From Chara braunii (Eukaryota > Streptophyta > Charophyceae > Charales > Characeae), in NCBI GenBank assembly GCA_003427395.1, contig BFEA01000045.1, forward strand, positions 623,469 to 687,468: 64,000 nt of DNA, in the 5' to 3' direction. The position numbers and the translations under genes are program-made. Numbering within the stretch: the first letter of the stretch is position 1; each line of letters opens with the position of its first letter. This document shows, piece after piece, positions 48,182 through 58,543 of this stretch. The notes below the pieces were generated by a model. It searched no databases and was not told the origin of the DNA. It was given only the letters and a program-made list of their open reading frames with translations.

Positions 48182-48686
48182 CCAATCGGTCGGTGTAAGG
48201 CTCGCTGCACGCGAGGATAAAAATAGTGCAGGGCTGGCCAGCTCAGAGCATACACTCGGGGCACAGGGGTGGGCCGCGTGCACACCTTTAGACACGCACG
48301 CTATCTGGATTGCTAAGGAACGCTGACGTCAAGTGACTTTCAGGAAGAGAACTGAGGAAGGGGAAGATTCCAGGTAATAAGTTCGGGCAAAATTCCATTC
48401 TGCAAATAGACCCAACAAATGATTCTATTTTTATTTTGATTAGTTAACATCTGACAGACAGCATAGGTAGAAACCGTTTCTGCTCAATTGCTTCTCTGTT
48501 TGCGGACTACTCAAAGTAAAATAGCTTCGTTTTTAGGAATCTGGACTACCTGTTGGACCCGAATGCATAGACTCAGAAATAGCCACCGGTTAATTATTTT
48601 ATTTATTTTTAAATCGGTCTTGTAATTATGCTGCGGCAGGCATCGAGTGAGTGACCTAGTGCAGACGGTGTGCAGTTCTGTAGCTT

Positions 48687-50714
48687 ATGAGCGACAGGGA
48701 GGAAACTAGAGAGGATGACCGGATCCTGCGATCAGCGAGGCGCCCAGTAGGCCACTTGGCATTAGGACTACAGGGCGACAAACTTCTGTTCCGCCAGCTT
48801 AGCGAGAGACAGCAGTAGCAGCGGAGAGCGAGGGCCGCAGAGGCAAGCAGGGCATTCACAAGCCATGGCAACTGCTGCACAACAAAGTTCCTAGGCCAGC
48901 AGTTCAGGAACTGTAGGGTCAACGGTCGCTTAGACTCTTAGTCAGTCCACTGGCGTTATGGCAAGCCAGCCGTTAGTATTGACCCCCGAGGAGGTCGCCA
49001 TACAGCGAGCAGCTGCTCGCGAGGCACAACTACAACATGCTTTAGGAGAGAGAAAGGCAGAAAAAGAGAGGATGACCAGGAGAAGAGCCAGGATGCAGCG
49101 GAGACAAGAGGATATTAGTGAGTTAAAGGAGATGGACCTGACAGACATGGATGATGATGTGAGGACCTTGAGGACGGTCTTGCTAGATGTAATAGAGATG
49201 CAGGATCACCAAATGGCGCTCTTACAGGATATCCAACAGAGCCTGGCCGTGTTGGTCGGACGAGCTGAGGCGACACCATCACCATCAAGGCCCGGTGCCT
49301 GGCCCGTGGTACAACCTCCTCCTTTTGTCCCACCGTTGACTGGAGTATCCCCATTTGTCAATCCTTCAGTTGGTACATGCCGCTTCCCTAGGAAATTAGT
49401 AGGAATGCCTTTGACAGGAGGGTTCTCAGCAGGTCCTAGTGTACAGATTCTTGTAAAGTCATTGTATTCTTAACCTCCGTCGCAGGTTGTCGTAACTGGG
49501 CAGCTTGTTGTCTCGCAGCCAGCACAACAGTTGGGCACACAGCCCCAACAGCAGTTGGTGCAGCAGCCTGCACCCCAGGGTCCACAGTCTGGAGTGGGAC
49601 AAGTATCGAGACAAGGCTAGTGGGTTCCAAAGACGGTCATCGCCTCACCTAAACCCTTCTCAGGGGACAAGAGGGGCGAAGACCTCGACACATGGTTGAG
49701 GTCGGTGCCAGTCTACGTTAAGTGCAAGTTGACCTTGCCCCACGAGGAAGTGTTTGTGGCTGCCTCCTATCTTGAGGGGAGTGCAGCAGGATGGCTAAGC
49801 GGGTTAGTGCAACTGCAGGGATACGGACATGACTTCGGTGCTTGGGCAGTCAACCAGAAACTGGAAGACTTCCTCAAGATGGTGGAGGAAAGATGGCATG
49901 ATCCTCAGGAGGCCCAAAAGGCCACTGACGCGATCCTGACTGTGAGCAATAGAGCGTTGAAGTCAGTGAGGGATGCCGCAGACGTTGTAGAGCGTTTGAT
50001 ATGTGTACCTAGAGTGCGCTATGACCCCAGGTCTTGCTAACCACTTACCTGAGATGTCTCCCTATGCCACTCAGGAATCAGTTGGTTGGCGAGGCAAACA
50101 TCAATATACACAACTTCCCCTCGTTTAGCAAGAAGGCCCTAGACCTGGATGCAAAGATAGGGCATGGGCACCAACCTACGACGGATGGAAGGAAGAAAGC
50201 ACTGCCTCCTAACTGGAAGGCAAAGGGTCGCATTATGTTCGTCGACAACGATGGTTCTACCATCGAATTAGATGACGACTTCCAGGAGGGAGTAGGTATA
50301 GAGGTGGGCAGCGTAGAGGCTTCAGGGGGTGGACCAGTCGCTGCCTCAGTGCAAAAAGGCAAGGCGACTGGTAGACGTCAGAGTCAACTTGACCACAATG
50401 CTCCTCCATGGGAGAAAGCGGGTCTCACAGAGGACGTGTGGAGAGACCGGTACACCAGACAGGCCTGTATTCGTTGTGGTCAATATGGCCATAACCAGTT
50501 CAAGTGCCGCAATAGGAAGGTGACGGAAAAAATTCCGCCTACAATGGGGCAGACGTTGGGATCCTCCGCTCCCATAGAGTGCCGCAATAGGAAGGTGACG
50601 GAAAAGATTCCGTCTACAATGGGGCAGACGTTGGGATCCTCCGCTCCCATAGGTAGCAATGTTGCCAGTAGTTCTGGAACTGCTTCGGGAAACACGTCGG
50701 GCCAGTTGGAATAG
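48687..50714 (+). pseudogene. Element 2: gag
   Basis: ATG at 48687 (MSDREETREDDRILRSARRP) with TAG at 48816, at the same codon as in element 1. The long frame 48958-49473 has the coiled coil (LGERKAEKERMTRRRARMQR). Two stops interrupt the Gln/Pro-rich linker. The capsid follows (SGDKRGEDLDTWLRSVPVYV, YLEGSAAGWLSGLV, EERWHDPQEAQKATDAIL), with a frame break near 50035. The 50034-50714 frame ends with FSKKALDLDAKIGHG, an acidic stretch and a correct CX2CX4HX4C knuckle (CIRCGQYGHNQFKC). A 75-base duplication follows the knuckle. Gag assembles the particle. Confidence 0.9.
50504..50653 (+). repeat. 75-bp in-frame tandem duplication after the zinc knuckle
   Basis: GTGCCGCAATAGGAAGGTGA begins at 50504 and at 50579. 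The 25-residue unit starting CRNRKVTEKIP is repeated with one change (P to S), so the last Cys and the basic RNRK of the knuckle region are doubled while the frame is kept. Confidence 0.92.
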
Positions 50715-50820
50715 TAATTGTTCCTGCTAGGGTCGAGGTGGTGGACATACCCTCACCATCTCGAGAGATGGCCCAAGCTACTGACTCCGTTGCCGTCCCG
50801 CAAACACATTATGACTCATC

Positions 50821-52344
50821 GATCCTTTGTTCGATGAATGTGTTTCGAGTCCTTAGAAGAGCTAGAGGAGGAGTGGTCTAGATCAGACCCGCTAGCTTCT
50901 TGGACGGCCATGGCTAAAGCCTCTAAGGGTGAGCTGTTCATCGGCAAGGTAGTCGTCGACGGCCGCAAGGTCGGGGCCTATTATGACATGTGCTCGACGC
51001 GAAACTTTATCGGTCGCGCGTGCGTTGAGAGGTTGCGCTTAGAGGGGCAAGTGCAGCGCCCGAGTCGACATGTGGAGTCGACCTGTGCCAACAAACAGCG
51101 CACGGTAGTCAACGACTACCTTAAGGACGTTGAGTGTTGTTTCCCGTACGCGGGAGGGGAAATGAGACATCGTGTCTCATTCCTAGTCAGCGATGATCTC
51201 CCGATGGACATCCTGTTAGGTATGTACCATCTTTCGGTTCCACAGTGCTAGTTTGACTGGGACAGAAAAGTGGTCAAACACACTTTGCCCGGAGGGGGGA
51301 CCGCTAGATTACGTAAGTTTAAAGCTAGTATTATAATCGAGTCCTATGGATGCATGTGTGCGGCCGCGTTTTATAATTATTATAAGCAAAATCCGAACGA
51401 CAGTATGTACTTAGTTTATGTCTCTGCAGCAGGCGAGCCGGTGAAAATGTCATTGGAGATAGAGGGAGTAGTCGCTAAGTACCCTGATCTATTTGAAGAG
51501 TCGAAAGTAGTTGTCGAGAGGGAGGTCGTCCACGTGATAAAGATTATTCCAGGATCTGGTATTTCGAAGGGTAGGATCTATCGGATGAGCTCGATGAGCT
51601 TCGCTGACAGCTCAAGGAACTCGTAGAGAAGGGTTGGATCCGGCAGAGTGTCTCCCCTTATACATCGCCAGTCTTATTTGTACCGAAGAAAGGGGGGACC
51701 TTGAGGATGTGCATTGATTGTAGGGGCCTCAATGCAATCACTGTGAAGAACGCAGAGCCCCTACCCCGCATAGATGACTTATTGGACCGAGTGCAAGGGT
51801 GCCGGTACTTCAGTAAGATAGATCTGAAGTCCGGGTACCATCAGATTGCAATCCGGTCCGAAGATCAACACAAAATCGCTTTTCAGACCAGGTATGGTCT
51901 ATACGAGTTTGTGGTGATGCCTTTCGGCCTTTGCAATGCTCTTGGCACCTTTCAGCACACTATGAACCAGATCTTTCATGACTACTTGGATAAGTTTGTC
52001 ATTGTGTACCTCGATGACATACTTATTTTCAGTAGGACTGTTGAGGAGCACGTTGGCCATCTAGACGAAGTCCTTAGCCTCCTTTGACAGCACCAGTTCA
52101 AGATCAACGGGGAGAAGTGTGAGTTTGGCCGCACCCGGATCTTGTATTTGGGTCATGAGATTTCCGCAGAGGGATTGAAGCCCGATGACGCGAAGGTGGC
52201 CAACATTCGTGACTGGCCCCTTCCTCAGTCTGTGACTGAGATGAGGTCCTTCTTGGGGATGATCGGCTACGACCACAATTTTGTCAAGAATTATATTATA
52301 GTGGCCACCCCTTTGACCGACCTGACACACCTTGATACCCCATG
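50821..52344 (+). pseudogene. Element 2: protease and RT
   Basis: The frame from 50838 (CFESLEELEEEWSRSDP) holds the protease: GAYYDMCSTRNFIGRACVER (DMC where the relatives have DIG) and MDILLGMYHLSV, then a stop. The linker GCMCAAAFYNYYK and IPGSGISKGRIYRMS precede a frame change near 51590. RT continues with [17 protein letters not shown] (DYR changed to DCR), [17 protein letters not shown] and [13 protein letters not shown], a stop at 52086, and SFLGMIGYDHNFVKNY. It ends at DLTHLDTP where the D-type LTR begins. Confidence 0.88.
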
Positions 52345-53479
52345 TGTGGCATACTGCGCATCCACACGAGCCTGCAAGGCCCGACCAAACAAGGAAAGTA
52401 CGGGCCCTATAGGCCCTGCATCGTTTTCAGCCTAAAAGCCTGAAAACAAGGGCCTACAGGCCCTGTGTCGTTTCAGGCTAAATCAAGGCCTTTCCGACCC
52501 TGAGTATTTCAGCCTGAAACTGAGGGCCATTTTCAGGCCCTCATCAGTTCGACCTGCTCTGAAACTGGCACCAGACCAGGGTTTTAGCTCAGGCCATTTT
52601 TGGCCTATTTTCAAGACAACCTTCGTTTGAGCTTCAACCCCAGGGTCTGGCACGTTTTGGCATTGGCAAGAGCAGCCTCCTGGACGGGCCACCCCTATAT
52701 AAGACTGGCCCGCCCTGCAGCCTGCAAGCAGTCAGAGGCAGAAGGCAGGAGGCAGTCTTCAGGATTCGGCCGCAGCACTCTGGAGGAGCGCTGCAGGAGT
52801 AGCGTTGGCACTAGCAGTAGTCTTCATCGCTGGGCGCTAGTAGCTGCAGTAGTCTTCAGCGCAGGGCGCTAGTAGTAGTAGTAGTAGTGTTGGAGAGAGA
52901 TGGCTGGCGGAGGCCAGTGAGGCTTACCTGTGGCGCCATAGCTCCAGGTCCATCTTCGAGGTACCTGCATCAAGGCGCCAACTTCACAGGTTAGTAATGG
53001 ACAGAGAGAGAGAGAGAGAGTTCTTCTTCTTCCTCTTCTAAGTCCACCGTCTCTTCTTCACCCTCTCACTACCTGACTTCTCAGTATCTGCGGACTACGA
53101 GAGAGAGAGAGAGAGAGTTGTGACTTGAGACTGGACGACATTGGATCCAGACTGGACGACATTGGATCCAGACTCGACGTTGGGATTCAAACATTTGACG
53201 GGGATTATTTGGGACCTGTATCGCAGACTTGGTGTTGACGACATTCCCATCTTCCCCTCTTCTTTGTCTAACCCCCCTCTTCTTCGTCTGTGTATGGCGG
53301 GGACTGGCGCATTCTTTCTGTGTGAGCGCCCCACCATGGAATGATGATGATGTGTGTTGAGGCTGCATTGCAATATTGATTGTTCGGATCATTGGTATCT
53401 AAGTCTTCCGCTACGCTATCTTGTACTTTGTGAGAGAGGTCGGTTCTTGTTCTGGTCTGCACCTTCACGGTATGCAACA
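52345..53479 (+). repeat. D-type LTR
   Basis: Begins near TGTGGCATACTGCGC and ends CACGGTATGCAACA, followed by a primer site. It shares CTTACCTGTGGCGCCATAGCTCCAG and AGTCTTCCGCT with the element D LTRs. It contains TATATAAG at 52696-52703, repeated GGCCCT phrases near its start, and (GA)n at 53003 and 53098. Confidence 0.8.
52696..52703 (+). promoter_or_regulatory. TATA box in the D-type LTR
   Basis: TATATAAG in ACCCCTATATAAGACTGG, about 350 bases into the LTR; a credible core promoter for LTR-driven transcription. Confidence 0.6.
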
Positions 53480-53482
53480 GTT

Positions 53483-53494
53483 TGGTATCGAAGC
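53483..53494 (+). promoter_or_regulatory. Primer binding site after the D-type LTR
   Basis: TGGTATCGAAGC, two differences from TGGTATCAGAGC, three bases after the LTR. Only about 120 bases of leader follow before element E begins at 53619. Confidence 0.75.
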
Positions 53495-53618
53495 GGACCT
53501 CTCAATCAGAGGACCCGCTCAATCAAGTAGCCAGCTTGCTTGATCTATTGATTACTCATTAGTAAATCAAGTAGGAATTCGTCAAATCTCTGAATTTTTT
53601 TTTCTCTCGCAACAAATA

Positions 53619-54463
53619 TGAGACGGTTTTCACCTCTTTGCAGTAACAGATGCAGATCCTAGGGCTCGATCCCTAGACCTCAACCTACCCATGTACAGTA
53701 TCTATGTAGACCCCGAGAGTTGAACCTGTGACCTGTGTATTCGTAGACAGTTGGTAGGTCTGTCATAGGTCCATAGGTAGCAGGGGTTCGATCTGTAGAT
53801 CTATAGAGTAGAAGTCTTACCGAGTTCCAGAAGTCTAGCTGTAGTCCTTCTAGAAGGTCGGCAAGTGGGCAAGTGGTCAAGTGGCGAGTCAAGTGATGGA
53901 CTAAACTGCAGTGCAATTGCAGTCCAACCTCGGTAGGATAGCAGTGAGTCCACAGTCAGTCAGCGGTAAGGTCCAGTCAGTCCCAGTCCGGTCCAGCAAG
54001 TACCACGGGGGACTGTGAGCACCATGGGCCGATGGGCAGACCAACGAGTTTCCGAAGTATAAATCAAGAGGCAGCGTCCAGCCTTTCATTCATTCCTGCG
54101 TGAGCCATGCGGAAGCGCGGCCACAACGACTTGTGCAAGGAGGTCTGCAGTGAGCCCGGAGGACGCAGTGGGCGAGAGAGAAGGAGCTTAGTATAGCGAT
54201 AGGGTAGAGGCAGCCATAGCTGTAGTCAGTGTAAAGTGTGTGTGTGTATGTGCGAGTGTTCAGAGTTACGCGTGTGGGATATCCAGGGTGATCCGGTGTA
54301 TGTGAACAGTGAGTTGTTTGGGCGCTGAGTCACCATAGCCAGTTGAAAGTGAACTCTTATCTGGATGCCATATCTCTGAGTTTTGAGTGGGCGCATGTCG
54401 CCAGTTTGCTGCACTTATGTTTACATGCATGAAAAGTGTGAATGAGAACGAGTCTGATTGCAT
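53619..54463 (+). repeat. Element E 5' LTR
   Basis: Starts TGAGACGGTTTTCACCTC and ends GAGTCTGATTGCA, 845 bases with TG...CA ends. The first 348 bases match 61542-61889 almost exactly. Confidence 0.9.
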
Positions 54464-54464
54464 T

Positions 54465-54476
54465 GGTATCGGAGCT
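54465..54476 (+). promoter_or_regulatory. Element E primer binding site (initiator-Met type)
   Basis: TGGTATCGGAGC one base after the LTR. Confidence 0.85.
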
Positions 54477-54628
54477 GGTACCCGCTATTCCATGCGCGCC
54501 GAGTTGTGTGTCGAAGGGTGATGCGCCATAGCAGAGGTGGCCGCCGAAGGTTGTAGTCCGCCATAGCGGACCTGAGGTTGGAGAAGCCGCCGCGCACCTG
54601 CAAAGAAGGCCACGACGAAGAAGAAGAC

Positions 54629-55067
54629 NNNNNNNNNNNNNNNNNNNNNNNNNNNNNNNNNNNNNNNNNNNNNNNNNNNNNNNNNNNNNNNNNNNNNNNN
54701 NNNNNNNNNNNNNNNNNNNNNNNNNNNNNNNNNNNNNNNNNNNNNNNNNNNNNNNNNNNNNNNNNNNNNNNNNNNNNNNNNNNNNNNNNNNNNNNNNNNN
54801 NNNNNNNNNNNNNNNNNNNNNNNNNNNNNNNNNNNNNNNNNNNNNNNNNNNNNNNNNNNNNNNNNNNNNNNNNNNNNNNNNNNNNNNNNNNNNNNNNNNN
54901 NNNNNNNNNNNNNNNNNNNNNNNNNNNNNNNNNNNNNNNNNNNNNNNNNNNNNNNNNNNNNNNNNNNNNNNNNNNNNNNNNNNNNNNNNNNNNNNNNNNN
55001 NNNNNNNNNNNNNNNNNNNNNNNNNNNNNNNNNNNNNNNNNNNNNNNNNNNNNNNNNNNNNNNNNNN
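54629..55067. other. Assembly gap (439 N)
   Basis: Run of N inside the element E leader; frames reported across it are meaningless. Confidence 1.
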
Positions 55068-55149
55068 GACAGCCGGGGTGAAAGGAGGCGAGGAAGGCGA
55101 AGGGAAGAAGAGGGTTGGCGAGGAAGAGGAGCCGGCAACCATAGCTGAC

Positions 55150-55290
55150 CGAAGGGTTGACCGGAGGTGTTGACCGGCGGTTACCGGAGTTGATCGGAGG
55201 TTGACCAGGGGCTGATAGCAGCGTTGGCCGGCGTTGACCAAGGCCGTTGACCAAGGCGTTGACCAAGGCGTTGACCAAAACTCTGACCAA
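55150..55290 (+). repeat. GTTGACC minisatellite in the E leader
   Basis: GTTGACC occurs about ten times, first spaced irregularly with GG, then as near-perfect 12-base units GTTGACCAAGGC. TTGACC is the W-box core bound by plant WRKY factors. Confidence 0.85.
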
Positions 55291-55646
55291 GCTGGAGCCG
55301 GTAATATCTCGCCAAGCCTTCAACCTACCCCTCGCCCTATGGATGTGCACACACCCCTTGGTACTTGCTGAATTCAGTCTGTCTGTCTATTCTTTCTGCA
55401 TCGAGTCTCTTCTGTCCTAGGTGATAGTACTCTGTGGATGAAGGATAGGGTCTTGTTGACCAAACCCACACGAGATGAGTAGGGCTAAAAGCTGTGTCTG
55501 ACGACTCGACTGTCCCGGAGGTCAAACCCTCCCAAGGATTGGTACTGACCGGCGGGCTGCTCGGTGTGGCACGGTAGGCCTCGAAATCCGAGCTGTGGGC
55601 TGCACAACAGACCGTCTAAGTCTTGAGAGACCTGCTGATCGCGTAT

Positions 55647-55707
55647 GTCTGCGATGTTAAATAATTCCTGAGGAGTTCGGGGGATCTCCTTAAATGCCTC
55701 CTGATCA
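55647..55707 (+). ncRNA. Conserved leader hairpin block, copy 5 (element E)
   Basis: GTCTGCGATGTTAAATAATT, CCTGAGGAG, loop TTCGGGGGAT, CTCCTTAAATGCCTCCTGA. AGGAG (55671-55675) pairs with CTCCT (55686-55690). Flanking sequence is unlike the C-family leaders, and no TATAAATA precedes it. Confidence 0.65.
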
Positions 55708-55880
55708 CCCGCAGGTCTAGTAGTGACAGCCATAGTTAGGTCTAGGCTAGAGACCATAGTTGGCAGGATCCTTGTCAGGATTCTGTGAGTCCTTAGATTG
55801 AGTCAATAGGTCTGTCAGTCAAGGGTCAGAGTCTACGTGGTGAGGTTTGGAACCACTAACCCGGTTGTACACTTATCACC

Positions 55881-57229
55881 ATGGTGGAGTTGCGTAGTGG
55901 GAAGAGTATGAGCCCATACACCTCTGAGCAGCAAGAGAAAATGGCCGCCTTAGTCAGAGAGAACAAGGAGAGGAAGGAGCTCGAGAAGCAGGCGAAGCTC
56001 AAGGCTATTACAGAGGAGCAGGCGGCGAAGATGAAGAGATTGGAGGAGGAGATGAAGAGGATTCGGCAGGAGGAGGAAGAAAGAAGAAAAGTTGCTGAAG
56101 CAGAAGTAGCAGCAGAAGAAGAAAAAGAGAGAATGAGGATTGAGAGTGGAGAAGGGAGCAGAGGCACGATGAACAGGGATGCAGATGTAGAAATGGAGAA
56201 AAGGATAAGTGAATGGGTAGCTAATTTATCTTTGGGAGAAGACGAGGAGGCAGAGTCTTATGTGACTCAAGATGAGAGGGATGCGCTAGCCAGCGAGCTA
56301 GCAGCGATGAAGGACCCTATGGAACGGCGAGAAAGGGAGGAGGAACAAAAGTTGGCTTGGAAACTGAGGATGAAGAGGGAGAAAAAGAGGAGGAGAGAAG
56401 AAGTCAACAAGCTGACCGCAGAGGTGGCGAAGGTGCAAGAGTGTAGGAAAGAAGTGTTGGCCCAGCCAGATGATAAGGCCAAATGGGACAAGGTATTGGG
56501 TTACCTGGAGGTGTTGAGCACAACATGGATGGAGGAGCGCCAAGCTAGTTGGAGTCAGGAGGTAGCCTTGAGTGCCATGCGGTCGGGATTTAGGGACTGC
56601 GCGCGTGATATCGTCACCCACATTGGGGGCGAAGTCAAGCAACTGAGGGACAACGTGGGGAAGTTTTGCGAAGGCGCCATTGAAGGTGCCAAAGCAATAG
56701 CCGCTGTACAGGGCGAGGTCAGACCCCGTAAAGAGCCTGTAAAGCTCAAGTTCCCAGACGCATACTGGGGGAAGAAGGAGGAGAACTTTGGCAACTGGGA
56801 GGCCAGTGTTAATAGTTACATATATCTAGAGCACATCCTGTCAGAGGAACAAGTCCTCGTGGCCTTCCAGGCCCTCAAGGATGAGGCGACTAGTTTTGCT
56901 ACGTTCCTTGCGCGCGCAGCCGGTTGTGGAAACAACTTGGTTGCATATTCAAGAGTCACCCCCCTTCCTCATTCTTTAATCTCCTGAAGGAGCGATTCGC
57001 AGACCCAACAAGAGGCGTTCGCGCCTCTGACAAGCTACAAACGATCCACTCGCGACAGTGGAGGAGTGCAAGAGCACTCAAGGGTACCATGGACGACTTG
57101 GTAGTCGTCCCAAACCATGGGGTCACTAAGACCCAGTTGGTCCAATTATTTTATCGTGCCATGCCAGAGGCCCTGCGTGGGCACTTCTTTGACAAATCTC
57201 ACAGGCCGACATCACTTATGATGCATTGA
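55881..57229 (+). pseudogene. Element E: gag, N-terminal and capsid parts
   Basis: ATG at 55881 (MVELRSGKSMSPYTSEQQEK) opens a 368-codon frame. Residues 20-110 form a highly charged coiled coil (LEEEMKRIRQEEEERRKVAE), and residues 150-210 a second one. The capsid begins near residue 295 (VKLKFPDAYWGKKEENFGNW). A one-base change near 56925 moves the sense frame to the one at 56924-57229 (FFNLLKERFADPTRGVRASD, DDLVVVPNHGVTKTQLVQLF), which ends at TGA. No start upstream is better. Gag assembles the particle and packages RNA. Confidence 0.85.
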
Positions 57230-57260
57230 GTAGAGAAGTCATCCTGTAGAGTCAAAGTCC

Positions 57261-57854
57261 ATGCCAGTTACCACCTTCTGGCACAAGGACTTAGATAAGG
57301 GGAAAGGGTGGAAAGGTCGTACCATCTCGGGCCAAGTGAGCGCCAAGGATCACATGATCCTTACTTTAGAGGAAGGTGGTACTGACGAGGTCCCATATAG
57401 TCAGATTGAGTGGGGCCTAGAGGAGGAGGACAATAGCGTGGGGTAGGGGAGGTTTTATGCTGCTGTCGCGGCCGGAGGGAGGCCGCAAGGTAGAGGAGGA
57501 GGCCAGGGCCAAAGGGGCCAGGCCATGGGAGGTCGAGGACCGAGCGCACAGGGGGTTGGCGGACAGGGAAACCGCCAAGTGGGAGGTAGGGGTCAAGGTC
57601 CCCCGCCAAATCGCCAAGGTTCTAATCGGTCCCCGCACAGAAGAGGTGGAAGGGCACCTCAAGGGGGATGGCACCCAGGCTTGCCACAGGGCAGGCCCTG
57701 GGAAGATTTGGGCTTGGACCAGGGCGTATGGCAAGAACGCGTGAACTTGGGTCAGTGCGTGTTTTGTGGTGACCCGGCCCACGTAATTAAATTTTGTCCA
57801 AAGTATAGACAGGCCCATTGGGCTGCCCAGCAGTCAAAAGGCAGCCGCCAGTAG
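57261..57854 (+). pseudogene. Element E: gag nucleocapsid
   Basis: One frame with a single in-frame TAG at 57444-57446. It starts with the basic HKDLDKGKGWKGR stretch, then an Arg/Gly-rich region (GGRGPSAQGVGGQGNRQVGG) typical of RNA-binding nucleocapsids, and the zinc knuckle CVFCGDPAHVIKFC, a correct CX2CX4HX4C. It is separated from the capsid frame by a shift near 57230. Confidence 0.8.
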
Positions 57855-58543
57855 GGGTTGCAACTGCCCCTACTTTAAGGCCATGTGGAGAAGTGAGCTC
57901 GCGCGAACAGGAAACTCCCAACCCACGTGAGCCTATGGTGAAGGTTGCAGGCCCGTGCCTAGCTAGCTGTCCAGAGACTGCTTGTGTTAGCGTCTCTCTA
58001 GGCACGTCCCTCACAAGTGTGGCAGAAGAGTTAAAGGAGAGGATGCCCGCCTGGGGCAAAATGAAGAAAGAGAGTAAAGGACAACTGATCTTGGTAGATG
58101 TAGAAGTTTTCAGGAATAGAGTAGGGGCCCTTATAGACTCAGTGGCCACCCGCAGTTGTATTACCCACAGAGCGCTGAAAAAGTTAAGGCTAGGATTGAA
58201 AGTCCAAAAGTTAGCAGACGCCATAGTCAGTGTCCTCGCAGACAACCACACGATGCGTGTTCAGGATTATGTAGAGGGAGTCCAGGCGTACTTTCGCCTA
58301 GAGAAGGATGGGAAGGTGGAGAAAGTTCTCCATTCCCTGACTCTCCTCGTACAGGATGACGTTCCTTTTGATGTAGTGTTAGGAATGGATTGGGGAGAGG
58401 CAGCAGGGGCCACACTCCATTTGAGAGAGCACGAGTGTAGGCTCCCTAGCCCGTCAGGCGAGGTTAAGACTGCTCGCCTGTTTCATGTGTCAGGTGTAGA
58501 CAACACCTTGGCACATTGCTGTCTCAGTGCTCCCGCGTTCTAG
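57818..58543 (+). pseudogene. Element E: aspartic protease
   Basis: The 241-codon frame overlaps the end of the nucleocapsid frame by 37 bases. The active site reads GALIDSVATRSCITHRAL: the Gly of D[ST]G is Val, which family knowledge predicts would disable a retropepsin. VVLGMDWGEAAGATLHL is the second conserved motif. It ends with a stop at 58541-58543 and the RT frame starts just before, shifted. The enzyme would process Gag-Pol. Confidence 0.82.

Larger units (their letters stand above)
47439..48686 (+). other. Element 2: 5' leader
   Basis: Non-coding, homologous along its length to the leaders of C, F and 1. It carries TATAAATA at 48070-48077 and the hairpin block. A GAGAGTC/GGCATTG stretch and CACCATGCCAACCC correspond to the reverse complement of the element C leader. 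Confidence 0.75.
47424..52344 (+). mobile_element. Element 2: C-family Ty3/gypsy retrotransposon, truncated in pol
   Basis: Primer site, 1.25 kb leader, gag, protease and RT on the plus strand. It is cut at 52344 by a D-type LTR just after the RT. RNase H, integrase and its own 3' LTR are absent. Confidence 0.85.

Noticed and set aside
53660-53690. GGCTCGATCCCTAG resembling a tRNA T-arm (also 61582-61600 and 11930)
   Set aside because: No matching acceptor, D or anticodon arms; it lies inside LTRs.
54357-55350. Long frames of about 300 codons on the minus strand
   Set aside because: They cross the 439-base run of N.
55485-55757. Antisense peptide TPQELFNIAD shared with 32653-32991
   Set aside because: It is the reverse translation of the conserved hairpin block; flanking antisense frames are not conserved, so RNA conservation fits better.
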